Assembly (NCBI GenBank): GCA_037145635.1
Contig: JBBCXB010000006.1
Location: 207,303-271,302, forward strand
Length of the DNA stretch: 64,000 bases
Direction of reading: 5' to 3'
Origin: JAATFS01 sp037145635
Lineage (GTDB): Bacteria; Pseudomonadota; Gammaproteobacteria; Xanthomonadales; Xanthomonadaceae
In this document: one piece after another, positions 1 to 8,097 of the stretch
Layout of the letters: every line of letters begins with the position of its first letter
How positions within the stretch are numbered: the stretch's first letter is position 1
Notes under the pieces: generated by a model
Database searches by the model: none
Told to the model about the DNA's origin: nothing
Seen by the model: the letters and a program-made list of their open reading frames with translations, nothing else
Position numbers and translations under genes: made by a program

Positions 1-111
1 GTCAGCGCCGCCCCGCTGGCGCGCCAGCTGCTGCGACGCTTCGTGCGCCATGCCCGCGGTCTGCAGCCGCCGGCCGGTCCCGGAACCGCGGACCGCGAAA
101 AGCGGCGATAA
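1..111 (+). CDS. Possible 3' end of an upstream gene (partial)
   Basis: Frame 1 is open from the first base to a TAA at 109-111, giving about 36 residues rich in Arg, Ala and Pro. It could be the tail of a gene that begins before the window. I do not recognise a family, and high-GC DNA often has open frames of this length by chance. Confidence 0.25.
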   Translation, partial: VSAAPLARQLLRRFVRHARGLQPPAGPGTADREKRR

Positions 112-118
112 TCCCGGC

Positions 119-137
119 GTGCCGGATGGTCCGGCAC
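119..137 (+). promoter_or_regulatory. Perfect 8-bp hairpin in the leader of the first complete gene
   Basis: GTGCCGGA, a 3-base loop, then TCCGGCAC form a perfect inverted repeat. A GATAAT hexamer at 106-111 is spaced so that transcription would begin at or near the first base of the hairpin, placing it at the mRNA 5' end about 15-20 bases before the start codon. No T-run follows, so it is not a standard terminator. A role in mRNA stability or translation is inference. Confidence 0.35.
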
Positions 138-157
138 GTGACCAAACCGGAATGGGA

Positions 158-1057
158 ATGAGCGAAATCCGCAAGGTGCCGGCGTCCGCCGGCGCAGAAT
201 GGCTGTTGACCGGCTTCTCACTGCTCAAGCGCGCGCCGCTGGCGCTGGGTTCGCTGGGCGTGACCTGGGGCCTGGTGGCGTCGCTGGTGCTGTCGCTGTC
301 GATGCTGCTGCCGGCGCTCGGCCCGGTGGTGCAGTTCCTGATGCTGCTGGCCGGCCCGCTGTTCATGGGCGGGCTGCTGTGGGCGGTGCGCGAGGTCGAC
401 GAGGGCCGCGTGGCCCGGCCCTCGCACCTGCTGCACGGGCTGCAGGAAGGCCGCGCGCCGCACCTGCTGGTGGCGCTGCTGCCGCAGCTGCTGGCCGGTC
501 TGCTGCTGGGCGCGCTGCTGTTGCTGATGATCGGCACCAGCGGGCTGCAGCAGCTGTCGGAGGTGATGGTCAAGATCAACGAGATCAGCAATTCCGGCGC
601 GCAACCGGATCCAGCGCAGATCGAGCAGCTGGCCGCCAGCCTGCCGGCCGGCCGCATCCTGCTGTGGCTGCTGCTGATGTTCATCACCTTCGCCGCGCTG
701 ACCCTGGCGCTGTTCGTGATGCCGCCGCAGGTGATGTTCGACCGCGCCACCGGCCCGCACGCGCTGCGCGAGAGCCTGCGCGCCAGCCTGCACAACCTGC
801 CGGCGATGCTGGTGTTCTTCGTGCTCGCCTTCATCGCGATCTTCGCGATCTACTTCGTGGTGATGATCGTGGCGCTGGTGGTGGGCCTGGTGGCCGGCCA
901 GGGGGTCGCGGTCTGGCTGGCGCAGCTGCTGCTGATGGCGGTGATGATGCCGGTGTTCGCCGGCGCGGTGTACGCGGCGTGGAAGCAGATGTTCGGGCAC
1001 ACGGCGCCGTCGTCCGTGCCGCCCCCGGCGCCGCGCAGCGACGTCTTTGCGGCTTGA
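158..1057 (+). CDS. BPSS1780-type polytopic inner-membrane protein
   Basis: About 300 residues with several hydrophobic helices: pairs near residues 25-75, one near 105-130, and a block near 170-290. A hydrophilic loop rich in Gln, Asn and Glu separates them. The N-terminus (MSEIRKVPASAGAEWL) and the overall layout match the BPSS1780/DUF2189-like membrane proteins of proteobacteria, whose function is unknown. An in-frame ATG at 152 is an equally possible start; further upstream the frame runs through the leader hairpin and does not look coding. The C-terminus is Pro-rich. It converges on tatC, with a spacer holding a heptamer array and a C-tract. Confidence 0.75.
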   Translation: MSEIRKVPASAGAEWLLTGFSLLKRAPLALGSLGVTWGLVASLVLSLSMLLPALGPVVQFLMLLAGPLFMGGLLWAVREVDEGRVARPSHLLHGLQEGRAPHLLVALLPQLLAGLLLGALLLLMIGTSGLQQLSEVMVKINEISNSGAQPDPAQIEQLAASLPAGRILLWLLLMFITFAALTLALFVMPPQVMFDRATGPHALRESLRASLHNLPAMLVFFVLAFIAIFAIYFVVMIVALVVGLVAGQGVAVWLAQLLLMAVMMPVFAGAVYAAWKQMFGHTAPSSVPPPAPRSDVFAA

Positions 1058-1061
1058 GGCT

Positions 1062-1096
1062 GGGATTCGGGATTCGGGATTCGGGATTCGGGATTC
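1062..1096. repeat. GGGATTC x5 heptamer tandem array
   Basis: Five perfect, uninterrupted copies of the 7-mer GGGATTC followed by GGG, starting five bases after the stop codon of the membrane-protein gene. Very similar heptamer strings are known to be scattered through intergenic DNA of Xanthomonas, Stenotrophomonas and relatives. Copy number is likely to vary between strains. Confidence 0.9.
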
Positions 1097-1277
1097 GGGC
1101 GAGCATAGCTGGCCCGTTCGGCGATGCGGGGCGGGATAGGCCGCCGCCGCGGGTCGTGTCCGGATCCCGGGCGCCCGCGGTCAGGGCGCCGCCCTGACCG
1201 CCGCCGCCACGGTCCCGCGTCGGGTCACCTGCGTGTATCGGCAGTCGTGCCCCCGGGCGGCGATCGTATCGAGACAG

Positions 1278-1290
1278 CCCCCCCCCCCCC
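1278..1290. repeat. Homopolymeric C tract (13 C)
   Basis: Thirteen consecutive C in the spacer between two converging genes. Such tracts slip during replication and also during sequencing, so the exact length is uncertain. It lies outside coding sequence, so it would not switch a gene by frameshifting. Confidence 0.9.
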
Positions 1291-1361
1291 GCGGCCGGCG
1301 GCGGCGCGGGCCGCGGCCCGCGCGGCGCCGGCCGCCCTACGGGTTTCGCCCCACCGGGCGC

Positions 1362-2120
1362 TCAGCGGCCGGGGTCGGGCTTGGGGTCGGGCTTGGGCAT
1401 GACGGCACGGGCGGCGAGGATGCCCAGCTCGTACAGCAGGCACATCGGGATCGCCAGCAGCAGCTGCGAGACCACGTCCGGCGGGGTCAGCACCGCGGCG
1501 ACGACGAAGATGCCGACGATCGCGTAGCCGCGGCCCTGGCGCAGCTGGTCGGGGGTGACCCAACCCAGCAGCACCAGGATCACCAGCGCCACCGGCAGCT
1601 CGAAGCTGCTGCCGAAGGCGAAGAAGATCACCAACACGAAGTCCAGGTAGGACCCGGCGTCCGGGGTGATCGCGATCACGTCCGGCTTGAACGTGGTCAG
1701 GAAGTGGAACACCGCCGGCAGCACCAGGAAGTACGCGAACGCGCAGCCGATGTAGAACAGCGCCACCGCCGAGGCCAGCAACGGGAACGCCAGCCGCTTC
1801 TCGCGCTGGTACAGCCCCGGCGCCACGAACGCCCAGGCCTGGTACAGCAGCCACGGCACCGCGATGAACACGGCGACGAAGAAGGTGAGCTTCAGCGGCG
1901 CGAAGAACGCGCCGGCCGGGTTCATCGCGATCAGGGTCTGGCCGACCGGCAGCTGCGAGATCAGCGGCTGCGCCAGCTCGGTGTAGATCCGGCGCGAGAA
2001 CGGCAGCAACCCCAGCAGCACGATGCCCAGCCCGATCAGCGCGCGCACCAGGCGCGCGCGCAGCTCGATCAGGTGCTCGATCAGGCTGCTCTCGGCCTGG
2101 CCGTCGTCGAACAGGCTCAT
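1362..2120 (-). CDS. tatC: Sec-independent protein translocase subunit TatC
   Basis: 252 residues, the usual length for TatC. The multi-spanning core of the twin-arginine translocase binds the RR signal of folded substrates and exports them across the inner membrane. Visible are the cytoplasmic N-terminal stretch with LIEHLIELRARL, six hydrophobic segments, and the conserved FFAPLKL and LTPPDVVSQ regions. The start overlaps the tatB stop (ATGA), so the two are translationally coupled. The tail has a short PKPDP repeat. In this window opgD encodes an evident Tat substrate. Confidence 0.97.
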   Translation of the reverse strand: MSLFDDGQAESSLIEHLIELRARLVRALIGLGIVLLGLLPFSRRIYTELAQPLISQLPVGQTLIAMNPAGAFFAPLKLTFFVAVFIAVPWLLYQAWAFVAPGLYQREKRLAFPLLASAVALFYIGCAFAYFLVLPAVFHFLTTFKPDVIAITPDAGSYLDFVLVIFFAFGSSFELPVALVILVLLGWVTPDQLRQGRGYAIVGIFVVAAVLTPPDVVSQLLLAIPMCLLYELGILAARAVMPKPDPKPDPGR

Positions 2121-2611
2121 GGCGAGGTCTCGCGCGCGCCGGGCGCCGCCGACGGGGCCGGCGCGGCGGCAGCCGTGCCCTCGTGCGGCGCTGGCGCGGG
2201 GACCGGCGGCGGAGCCGGCTCGGGCGTGGGTGCCGGGCCCGGCGTGGGCGCCGGATCCCGGGCGACCGCCGGGTCGGTGGACGGGGCCGGCGCGTCGGCA
2301 GCGCTGCGGATGTCGATGTCGCGGCCCACCTCGTCGTGCAGCGCGCGTGCACCGTCGTGCACGTGGCGCTGGCTGTCGCGCAGCTGCGACTCGGCCTGGC
2401 GCAGCGAGGCCTGCACGTCGTGCAGGCTGCGCTTCAGTTCCTCGGCCTCGAGTTCACGCTCCAGCTCCTGCTTCACCGAATCCCACTGGGCGCGGGCGCG
2501 TCGCACCCACAGCCCGGCGAACCGCGCGGCCTTGGGCAGCCGCTCGGGACCGAGCACCACCAGCGCCACGATCGCGATCAGCAGCAGTTCGCTGAAGCCG
2601 ATGTCGAACAC
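2117..2611 (-). CDS. tatB: Sec-independent protein translocase subunit TatB
   Basis: 164 residues. One N-terminal transmembrane helix (about 5-20, FSELLLIAIVALVVLGPERL) with the TatB-type GPERLP hinge is followed by an amphipathic and coiled helix rich in Glu, Arg and Gln to about residue 100. A low-complexity Pro/Ala tail (about 105-160) is long for the family. TatB forms the substrate-recognition complex with TatC. It lies 15 bp after tatA and overlaps tatC by 4 bp. Confidence 0.96.
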   Translation of the reverse strand: MFDIGFSELLLIAIVALVVLGPERLPKAARFAGLWVRRARAQWDSVKQELERELEAEELKRSLHDVQASLRQAESQLRDSQRHVHDGARALHDEVGRDIDIRSAADAPAPSTDPAVARDPAPTPGPAPTPEPAPPPVPAPAPHEGTAAAAPAPSAAPGARETSP

Positions 2612-2626
2612 CGCGGGGGCGCCGGG

Positions 2627-2854
2627 TCAGCGCGGGTCGCGGTCGCGTTCGGCGTGCGACTCGCGCGAGGACTCGGCGCTGCGCGACTCGTCGCCGAGCT
2701 TGCCGGCCGGCTTGTCGTCGTCGTGCATGCCCTTCTTGAATTCCTTGACCGCGCTGCCCAGATCCTTGGCGCCACTCGTCAGCCGCTTGGTGCCGAACAC
2801 CAGCAGCACGATGACCAGCACGATGAGCCAGTGCCAGATGCTGAAACTGCCCAT
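2627..2854 (-). CDS. tatA: Sec-independent protein translocase subunit TatA
   Basis: 75 residues. A short N-terminus, one transmembrane helix (about 6-20), the FGTKRL hinge and an amphipathic helix with GSAVKEFKKGM give the classic TatA layout; the tail is charged. TatA oligomers form the transient export path after TatBC binds cargo. It is the first gene of tatABC on the minus strand. Confidence 0.97.
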   Translation of the reverse strand: MGSFSIWHWLIVLVIVLLVFGTKRLTSGAKDLGSAVKEFKKGMHDDDKPAGKLGDESRSAESSRESHAERDRDPR

Positions 2855-2897
2855 GATCTGCTCGCCGTTACTTGGAAAGGGAGATCAGGATACCCCA

Positions 2898-2917
2898 CCG
2901 CGCCGCTTTGGGCGCGG
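2898..2917 (-). terminator. Possible hairpin between SYLF gene and tatA
   Basis: CCGCGCC (2898-2904) and GGCGCGG (2911-2917) form a perfect 7-bp stem with a 6-base loop, just downstream of the SYLF-protein gene on the minus strand. No U-run follows, so it is at best a weak terminator or a transcript-stabilising structure. Confidence 0.35.
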
Positions 2918-2926
2918 CGCCGGCGG

Positions 2927-3811
2927 TCAGTTCTTGCCGTCCAGCGACTCGGTGCGGATCTCGCCCTCGGACACCGGCTGGAAGCCTTGCTGCGGGGCCG
3001 TGGCCGCCGGCTGGATCGGGGCGGTGGTCGCCTCGTTCACCGGCGGCGCGGGCACCGGCGCGGGGGCTACCGGCGGCGGCGCGGACGGGCGCGGCTCCGC
3101 GTTGCCGTCGGTGCCGCGCTTGGCGCGCGCGGTGTAGGTGGCCTCCTCCAGGCGGTCGCGGAAGGACACCACGTCGGTGGACGGCGGTTCGCCGGTGCGG
3201 CCCTCGAAGATCATCCGCGGGGTGCTGCCGGCGCCGTAGACGTTGAGGTCGGCGGCATCGTCGATCTGCAGCACGGCGCCGTCCAGCGCCACGCCGGCGA
3301 ACAGGCCGCGCGCGCGCGACCACGACCAGATCTCGGCCTTGAGCTGGCCGTCGGTGGCGGCGGCGGCGCTGCGCCCGACCGGGCCGGCGGCCACGCCTGC
3401 GTCCGCGCCCAGGGTGAACTTGCCGTTGACGATGTTGTCCAGGCTGCGGTCGTTGCGGAACACCAGCACCACGTCCGAGGACTGCACGCCGGCCTGGAAG
3501 CCGATGCTGCCGCCGGTGAGCTTCACGAACACCGGCTGCGACCAGCTGCCGTCCGGGTTCTTCATCGACATCAGGCCATGGCCGCGGCGGCCGCCGATCA
3601 CCAGGCCGGCCTTGAGCGTGTCGGGGATGACCACGACCGCGCGCGCCTCGTCGAGCAGCTTGTCGGGGATGGCCTGCTCGGGGATCTCCTGGATCTCGGT
3701 CAGCACGCGCACGGCATTGCGCGCCCGCTGGTCCTCCTCGGGGCCCGCCACCGCATGGCCGGCGAGGGCGGTGAGCGACAGCAGCAGGGCCAGACGCGAC
3801 AGACGGGGCAT
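2927..3811 (-). CDS. SYLF-domain (Ysc84-like) lipid-binding exported protein
   Basis: 294 residues with a signal peptide (residues 1-22, cleaved after HAVA). A SYLF/Ysc84-like domain follows (about 45-210) with IPDTLKAGLVIGGRRGHG, GSIGFQAGVQSSDVVLVF and LGADAGVAAGPVGR. In eukaryotes this domain binds phosphoinositides; in bacteria it is a common exported protein of unknown role. A Pro/Ala-rich tail (about 235-294) looks disordered. It is divergent from hemH and lies upstream of tatABC on the same strand. Confidence 0.88.
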   Translation of the reverse strand: MPRLSRLALLLSLTALAGHAVAGPEEDQRARNAVRVLTEIQEIPEQAIPDKLLDEARAVVVIPDTLKAGLVIGGRRGHGLMSMKNPDGSWSQPVFVKLTGGSIGFQAGVQSSDVVLVFRNDRSLDNIVNGKFTLGADAGVAAGPVGRSAAAATDGQLKAEIWSWSRARGLFAGVALDGAVLQIDDAADLNVYGAGSTPRMIFEGRTGEPPSTDVVSFRDRLEEATYTARAKRGTDGNAEPRPSAPPPVAPAPVPAPPVNEATTAPIQPAATAPQQGFQPVSEGEIRTESLDGKN

Positions 3812-3962
3812 GGCGAACTCCAGGGCAGGATCCAGCGAAGATAAATCAACGCTGGAAATTAGTCGCCCCGGAATGAATCGGTAATGAGCGCGGCCGGTAC
3901 GCGGGACGCCGGCCTATCGCTGCGATCGGATCCGCGCATTCGGCAGCGTACCGGCGCTCTGC

Positions 3963-3968
3963 CACAAT
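3963..3968 (+). promoter_or_regulatory. Candidate -10 box for leaderless hemH mRNA
   Basis: CACAAT ends six bases before the hemH ATG (3975), so transcription would begin at or next to the start codon and leave no room for a ribosome-binding site. It matches TAnnnT except for the first base. No clear -35 is visible. Confidence 0.35.
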
Positions 3969-3974
3969 GCGCGC

Positions 3975-4934
3975 ATGTCTAGCGCCCCCTCTACCGCCCT
4001 GCTGGTGGTCAATCTCGGTACTCCCGCCTCGCCCACCGCGCCGGACGTGCGTCGCTACCTGGGCGAATTCCTCAGCGACCGGCGCGTGGTGGCGATCCCG
4101 CCGCTGTTCTGGAAGCCGCTGCTGTTCGGCGTGATCCTGCCGCTGCGCGGACCGCGCTCGGCGGAGAAGTACGCGCAGGTGTGGCTGCCGGACGGTTCGC
4201 CGCTGGCGGTCCACACCCTGCGCCTGGCCGAGGGCCTGCAGCGCGAGCTGCCGGACTGGCCGGTGAGCTGGGCCATGCGCTACGGCGAGCCGGCGCTGCG
4301 TGCGGCGCTGGACGCGCTGCAGGCGCAGGGCGTGCGCAGGATCGTGGTGCTGCCGCTGTACCCGCAGTACTCCACCACCACCACCGCCTCGGTGGAGGAC
4401 GTGGTCGAGGCCTGGCGGCGCGGCCGGCCGGGCGTGGAGGTGGCCTTGATCCGCGACTACGCCGAGGACGTCGCCTGGGTCGGCGCGGTGGCCGACTCGA
4501 TCCGCAGCCACTGGCAGCAGCACGGCCGCAGCGAGAAGCTGATGTTCTCGTTCCACGGCCTGCCGCAGCGGGTGGCCAATGCCGGCGACCCGTACCCGCA
4601 GCAGTGCGAGGCCAGCGCGCGCGCGATCACCGCGGCGCTGGGGCTGCGCGACGACGAATGGCAGCTCGGCTACCAGTCGCGCTTCGGCAAGGAGCGCTGG
4701 CTGCAGCCGTACGCCGAGCCCACGCTGTGGGCGATGGCCGAGGCCGGCGTGCGCAGCTTCGACGTGGTGTGCCCGGGCTTCGCCACCGATTGCCTGGAGA
4801 CGCTGGAGGAAGTGGCGCTGGGGTTCACGCACACGCTGGCCGAGCGCGGCGCGACGCTGAGCTACATCCCCTGCCTCAACGATTCGCCGGCCCACGCGCG
4901 CGCCCTGGCCGCCCTCGCCGCCCGCCACGCATGA
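3975..4934 (+). CDS. hemH: Ferrochelatase (protoheme ferro-lyase)
   Basis: 319 residues, within the usual range. It inserts ferrous iron into protoporphyrin IX, the last step of heme synthesis, at the inner membrane. Visible motifs are LLVVNLGTP at the N-terminus, LMFSFHGLP with the metal-binding His, the Y-Q-S-R-F-G block, and CPGFATDCLETLEE with the acidic metal ligand. The start is the ATG with no upstream Shine-Dalgarno, and a -10-like box ends six bases before it. The stop overlaps the next ATG by 4 bp. Confidence 0.97.
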   Translation: MSSAPSTALLVVNLGTPASPTAPDVRRYLGEFLSDRRVVAIPPLFWKPLLFGVILPLRGPRSAEKYAQVWLPDGSPLAVHTLRLAEGLQRELPDWPVSWAMRYGEPALRAALDALQAQGVRRIVVLPLYPQYSTTTTASVEDVVEAWRRGRPGVEVALIRDYAEDVAWVGAVADSIRSHWQQHGRSEKLMFSFHGLPQRVANAGDPYPQQCEASARAITAALGLRDDEWQLGYQSRFGKERWLQPYAEPTLWAMAEAGVRSFDVVCPGFATDCLETLEEVALGFTHTLAERGATLSYIPCLNDSPAHARALAALAARHA

Positions 4935-5827
4935 CGCTGCGGGAGTTCGCCTGCGAGGTCCGCGCCGGGCGGCTGACCGGGCTGCGCAGCGGCGAGCCCG
5001 GCGGCAGGCGCGTGCTGGCGCTGCACGGCTGGCTCGACAACGCCGCCAGCTTCGTGCCGCTGAGCCGGCAGCTGGACGGCGTCGACCTGGTGATGCTGGA
5101 CCTGCCCGGGCACGGCCACAGCGCGCACCTGCCGGCCGCGGCCGACTATCACCTGGCCGCGGCGATCGGCCACGTGCTGGAGGTCGCCGACGCGCTGCAG
5201 TGGTCGCGCTTCGCGCTGCTGGGCCACTCGATGGGCGCCGGCATCGCCAGCCTGATCGCCGCCGCCGCGCCGGAGCGCATCACCGGGCTGGTCGCGATCG
5301 AGGCGCTGGGCGCGCTGGCCGAACCGGTGCAGGGCACCGCCCAGCGCCTGCGCGAGGCGGTGGCCGCGGCGCGCGCGCTGCCGGCCAAGTCGTTGCGGGT
5401 GTTCCCCAGCGAGACGGCGCCGATCCGTGCGCGAATGCGGGCCAACCAGCTGGACGAGGCCTCGGCGCGGCTGCTGGTGACGCGCGGCATCCGCCCGGTG
5501 GAGGGCGGTTATGTCTGGCGCACCGACCCGCGGCTGACCCTGCCGACCGCCATCCGCATGACCGAAGCCCAGATCGACGCGCTGATCGGCGCGATCGCCT
5601 GCCCCACCCAGGTGGTCTTCGCCCACCCGGCCCAGCCGTACTTTCCGGAGGCGCTGCGGATGCGGCGCGCCGGGCTGCTGAGCGAGGGCCGGGTGGAGGT
5701 GCTGCCCGGCACCCATCACCTGCACATGCAGCAGGCGCCCGCGGTCGGCGCGGTGGTGGCACGGTTCCTGGCGCAGCTGCCGGCTGCCGCGCCGGCAACG
5801 GCGGCGCCGCCCTGCGCGGCCGGATGA
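4931..5827 (+). CDS. Alpha/beta-fold hydrolase
   Basis: 298 residues. The alpha/beta hydrolase fold is shown by ALHGWLDNAASF (oxyanion region), LDLPGHGHS, and the nucleophile elbow GHSMG with Ser at about residue 100. A His-rich GTHHLHMQ near the end supplies the catalytic His. It most resembles the serine-hydrolase-like (SERHL) group; the substrate is unknown. It overlaps hemH by 4 bp (ATGA), so it is co-translated, but that does not prove a role in heme metabolism. Confidence 0.88.
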   Translation: MTLREFACEVRAGRLTGLRSGEPGGRRVLALHGWLDNAASFVPLSRQLDGVDLVMLDLPGHGHSAHLPAAADYHLAAAIGHVLEVADALQWSRFALLGHSMGAGIASLIAAAAPERITGLVAIEALGALAEPVQGTAQRLREAVAAARALPAKSLRVFPSETAPIRARMRANQLDEASARLLVTRGIRPVEGGYVWRTDPRLTLPTAIRMTEAQIDALIGAIACPTQVVFAHPAQPYFPEALRMRRAGLLSEGRVEVLPGTHHLHMQQAPAVGAVVARFLAQLPAAAPATAAPPCAAG

Positions 5828-6149
5828 CGGCCCCGGCCCGGCTTCGCCACTGCCGGCGGCGCTGCGGCTGCACTGCGCCGCTGTACGACTGCCGCATCGA
5901 CTGGCGGTAGCAATCCGGCGGGCGGCCGCCGCCGTCGATCGGTTCGCCGGGGTCGCCGACGCTCCGCGACCGGTGCGAGTCGAGCACGCGCAGCGATAAC
6001 GGGATGCCCGCTGCCGGCCCGGGTCCAGGCACCTGCGCGTCGCCGCCAGGGCGGCGTCCCTGCCTGGGTGCGCCCCGGCGCCGGCGCGATCTTCGCGCGG
6101 CGCGGCATGGGAACAGTGCCTTAGCGGCAGGAGGGGGTCGCGTGGAGGA
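5828..6149. other. Intergenic region with nested inverted repeats
   Basis: About 320 bases between two converging genes, with no convincing reading frame. The outer arms CCAGGCA (6025-6031) and TGCCTGG (6061-6067) enclose an inner CGCCGCC/GGCGGCG hairpin (6041-6056). Together they could fold as a long two-tier hairpin in either transcript. Function unknown. Confidence 0.4.
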
Positions 6150-6929
6150 TCAGGCCAGCAGCCGGCGCAGGTGGGCCTTGAGCTGGCGGCCCTGCTCGTG
6201 GAAATAAGCCCGTTCCTGGCGCCAGAGCGGGAAGCGCTGCTCGACCTCGTGCCAGAACGCCGGCGAGTGGTTGGCCTGGATCAGGTGGCACAGCTCGTGG
6301 ACCAGCACGTACTCAAACGCCGACGGACGGCCGAGCACCAGCGCCAGGTCCAGCGCCAGCGAGCCGTCCGGGGCCAGCGATCCCCACTGCGAGGACATCA
6401 CCTTCAGCCGCAGCCGTGACGGCGCGCGCGGCAGCGTGGGCAGGTAGCGCGGCAGCCAGCGGCCGACATCGGCGCGCGCCTGCGCCTCGTAGAAGTCGCG
6501 CAGCAGCCGGCGCAGGGCCGCTTCACCGGCGCGCGCGGGCAGGTGCACGTGGGCGCCGTCGGCGTCCACCTCCAGCCGCGCGTAGCGGGCCACGTGCCAG
6601 TGCACCGGCAGCGCCTGGCCGCGCAGCGGCACGTGGCCCGGCATGCCGGGCTGCAGCGCCGGCTGCGCATCCACCTGCGCATAGCGCGCCAGCTGCTCGC
6701 GCAGCCAGTCGCGGTGCTCGAGCAGGAAGCGTTCGCCGCTGACCAGGCTGGCGCGCAGCGGCAGGGTCAGGCGCGCGCCGCGCTCGTCCACGCTGAGCTT
6801 GACCCGGCGCGCGCGCGGATCGCGCACGCGCAGCACCTCGACCTCGCGGTCGTCCAGCTGCACCCGGACGTGGTCGCGCTCGATCGTCTGCGGAGACGGG
6901 GCTAGCAGGCGGCGGAGGAAGGGGGACAT
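6150..6929 (-). CDS. YgjP/WLM-type zinc metallopeptidase-like protein (DUF45)
   Basis: 259 residues from the ATG at 6929. A longer frame to 6974 adds 15 residues that lack family character. The C-terminal half has LVHELCHLIQANHSPAFW: an HExxH zinc motif with a third His nine residues later, as in SprT/WLM peptidases and the E. coli YgjP group. The N-terminal half carries the DUF45 pattern RRVKLSVDERGARLTLP. Its in vivo substrate is unknown; SprT-type relatives act on DNA-protein crosslinks. Confidence 0.85.
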   Translation of the reverse strand: MSPFLRRLLAPSPQTIERDHVRVQLDDREVEVLRVRDPRARRVKLSVDERGARLTLPLRASLVSGERFLLEHRDWLREQLARYAQVDAQPALQPGMPGHVPLRGQALPVHWHVARYARLEVDADGAHVHLPARAGEAALRRLLRDFYEAQARADVGRWLPRYLPTLPRAPSRLRLKVMSSQWGSLAPDGSLALDLALVLGRPSAFEYVLVHELCHLIQANHSPAFWHEVEQRFPLWRQERAYFHEQGRQLKAHLRRLLA

Positions 6930-7115
6930 GGCGGCCTCAGGATAACGCCGGCCACGCGACACCGGCGTCGGCACGCGGTCCCGGCAGGGAAGCCGCCGCC
7001 GCGGGCGCGGTGGCGGGTGCTCGCGGCGAGCCGGCCGCGGGCGGGCGCACGCTGCGACCGCTCCGCCCCGCCGGCCCTGTCCGGCGCCGCTTCCGAAAGC
7101 AATCCGGGGCTCGGC

Positions 7116-8024
7116 TCAGGCGTCGGCCTTGCTGAGCTTGAGCGCATCCTCCAGCAGCAGGAACAGGCGCCGCACCTCGCCGCTCATCAGGGCGAACTGC
7201 GCATCCATCTCGGCGCGGGCGCCGCCCTCGTCGCTGTTCTCCAGCTGGTCGATAGCCCCGTCCAGGAACTTCAGCTTGCGCACGATCAGGTCGTCGCCAA
7301 GCACGAACGACAGATGGTCGTCGAGCACCAGCGCCAGCTTGGTGACCTGCTTGCCGGCCTCCAGGTGCTTGTCGATCTCGTCGCCGCGCAGTTCCTGGTG
7401 CTGGCACTTGACCACCGCCCCGCCCTCGATCGGATCCTTCATCTCGCACTCCTCGCCCAGGCTCAGGCCCTCGGGCAGGGGTTCGCCGGCGATCCAGCCG
7501 GTGAGGATCGAACGCGGCGCCACCTCGGCGTTGAGCGGCAGCGCCGGGAAGCTGCCCAGCGCGCCGCGGATCTCGCTCATCACGTTCTCGCCGCTCTTGC
7601 GGCTGGAGGTGTTGACCGCGACATAGCCGTTGGCCAGGTCGAGCATGGCGTCGGTGCGCGAGGACTTGACGAAGGCGCGCGGCAGCAGCTCGTGGATCAG
7701 GTCGTCCTTCAGGCGCTTGCGCGCGCGGCCGCCGGGGCGGCGGCCTTCCTTCTCCTCGATCTCGGCGACCTTGCGCTCGAGCAGGTCGTTGACCACCGAG
7801 CCGGGCAGGATCTTGTCCTCGCCGCCGACGGTCAGCCACAGGAACTCGCCGAGCCGGTGCGAGAGCACCTCCTGCTCGTCGCGGCCGAACGGCGAGATGA
7901 AGCCGCGCGAGGTCATCTCCAGCGGGCCGACCGGCTTGAGCTGCACCGGCGGCAGCAGGGTGTCGATCTCGGAGAAGTCCAGGGTGGTGGGAAAGCGGAA
8001 GAACGTCAGGTTGCGAAAGAACAT
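7116..8024 (-). CDS. rdgC: Recombination-associated protein RdgC
   Basis: 302 residues, matching the ~303-residue family. RdgC forms a ring-shaped dimer around double-stranded DNA and modulates RecA. The start MFFRNLTFFRF is diagnostic, as are GFISPFGR, DLIHELLPRAF and LTGWIAG. The longer upstream frame was rejected because these motifs begin at the ATG at 8024. ttcA follows upstream on the same strand, 73 bp away. Confidence 0.97.
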   Translation of the reverse strand: MFFRNLTFFRFPTTLDFSEIDTLLPPVQLKPVGPLEMTSRGFISPFGRDEQEVLSHRLGEFLWLTVGGEDKILPGSVVNDLLERKVAEIEEKEGRRPGGRARKRLKDDLIHELLPRAFVKSSRTDAMLDLANGYVAVNTSSRKSGENVMSEIRGALGSFPALPLNAEVAPRSILTGWIAGEPLPEGLSLGEECEMKDPIEGGAVVKCQHQELRGDEIDKHLEAGKQVTKLALVLDDHLSFVLGDDLIVRKLKFLDGAIDQLENSDEGGARAEMDAQFALMSGEVRRLFLLLEDALKLSKADA

Positions 8025-8097
8025 CGAGGATCCGGAAAGGGGAACGGGAGGGAGAAAAGGGGGTGGCAGCGCGCGCCGGCGGGACGGGCGGTCGCGC

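Larger units (their letters stand above)
1058..1361. other. Convergent intergenic spacer (heptamer array, C-tract)
   Basis: About 300 bases lie between the converging stops of the membrane protein and tatC. It holds the GGGATTC array (1062-1096) and a run of 13 C at 1278-1290. No reading frame looks coding. Confidence 0.6.
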
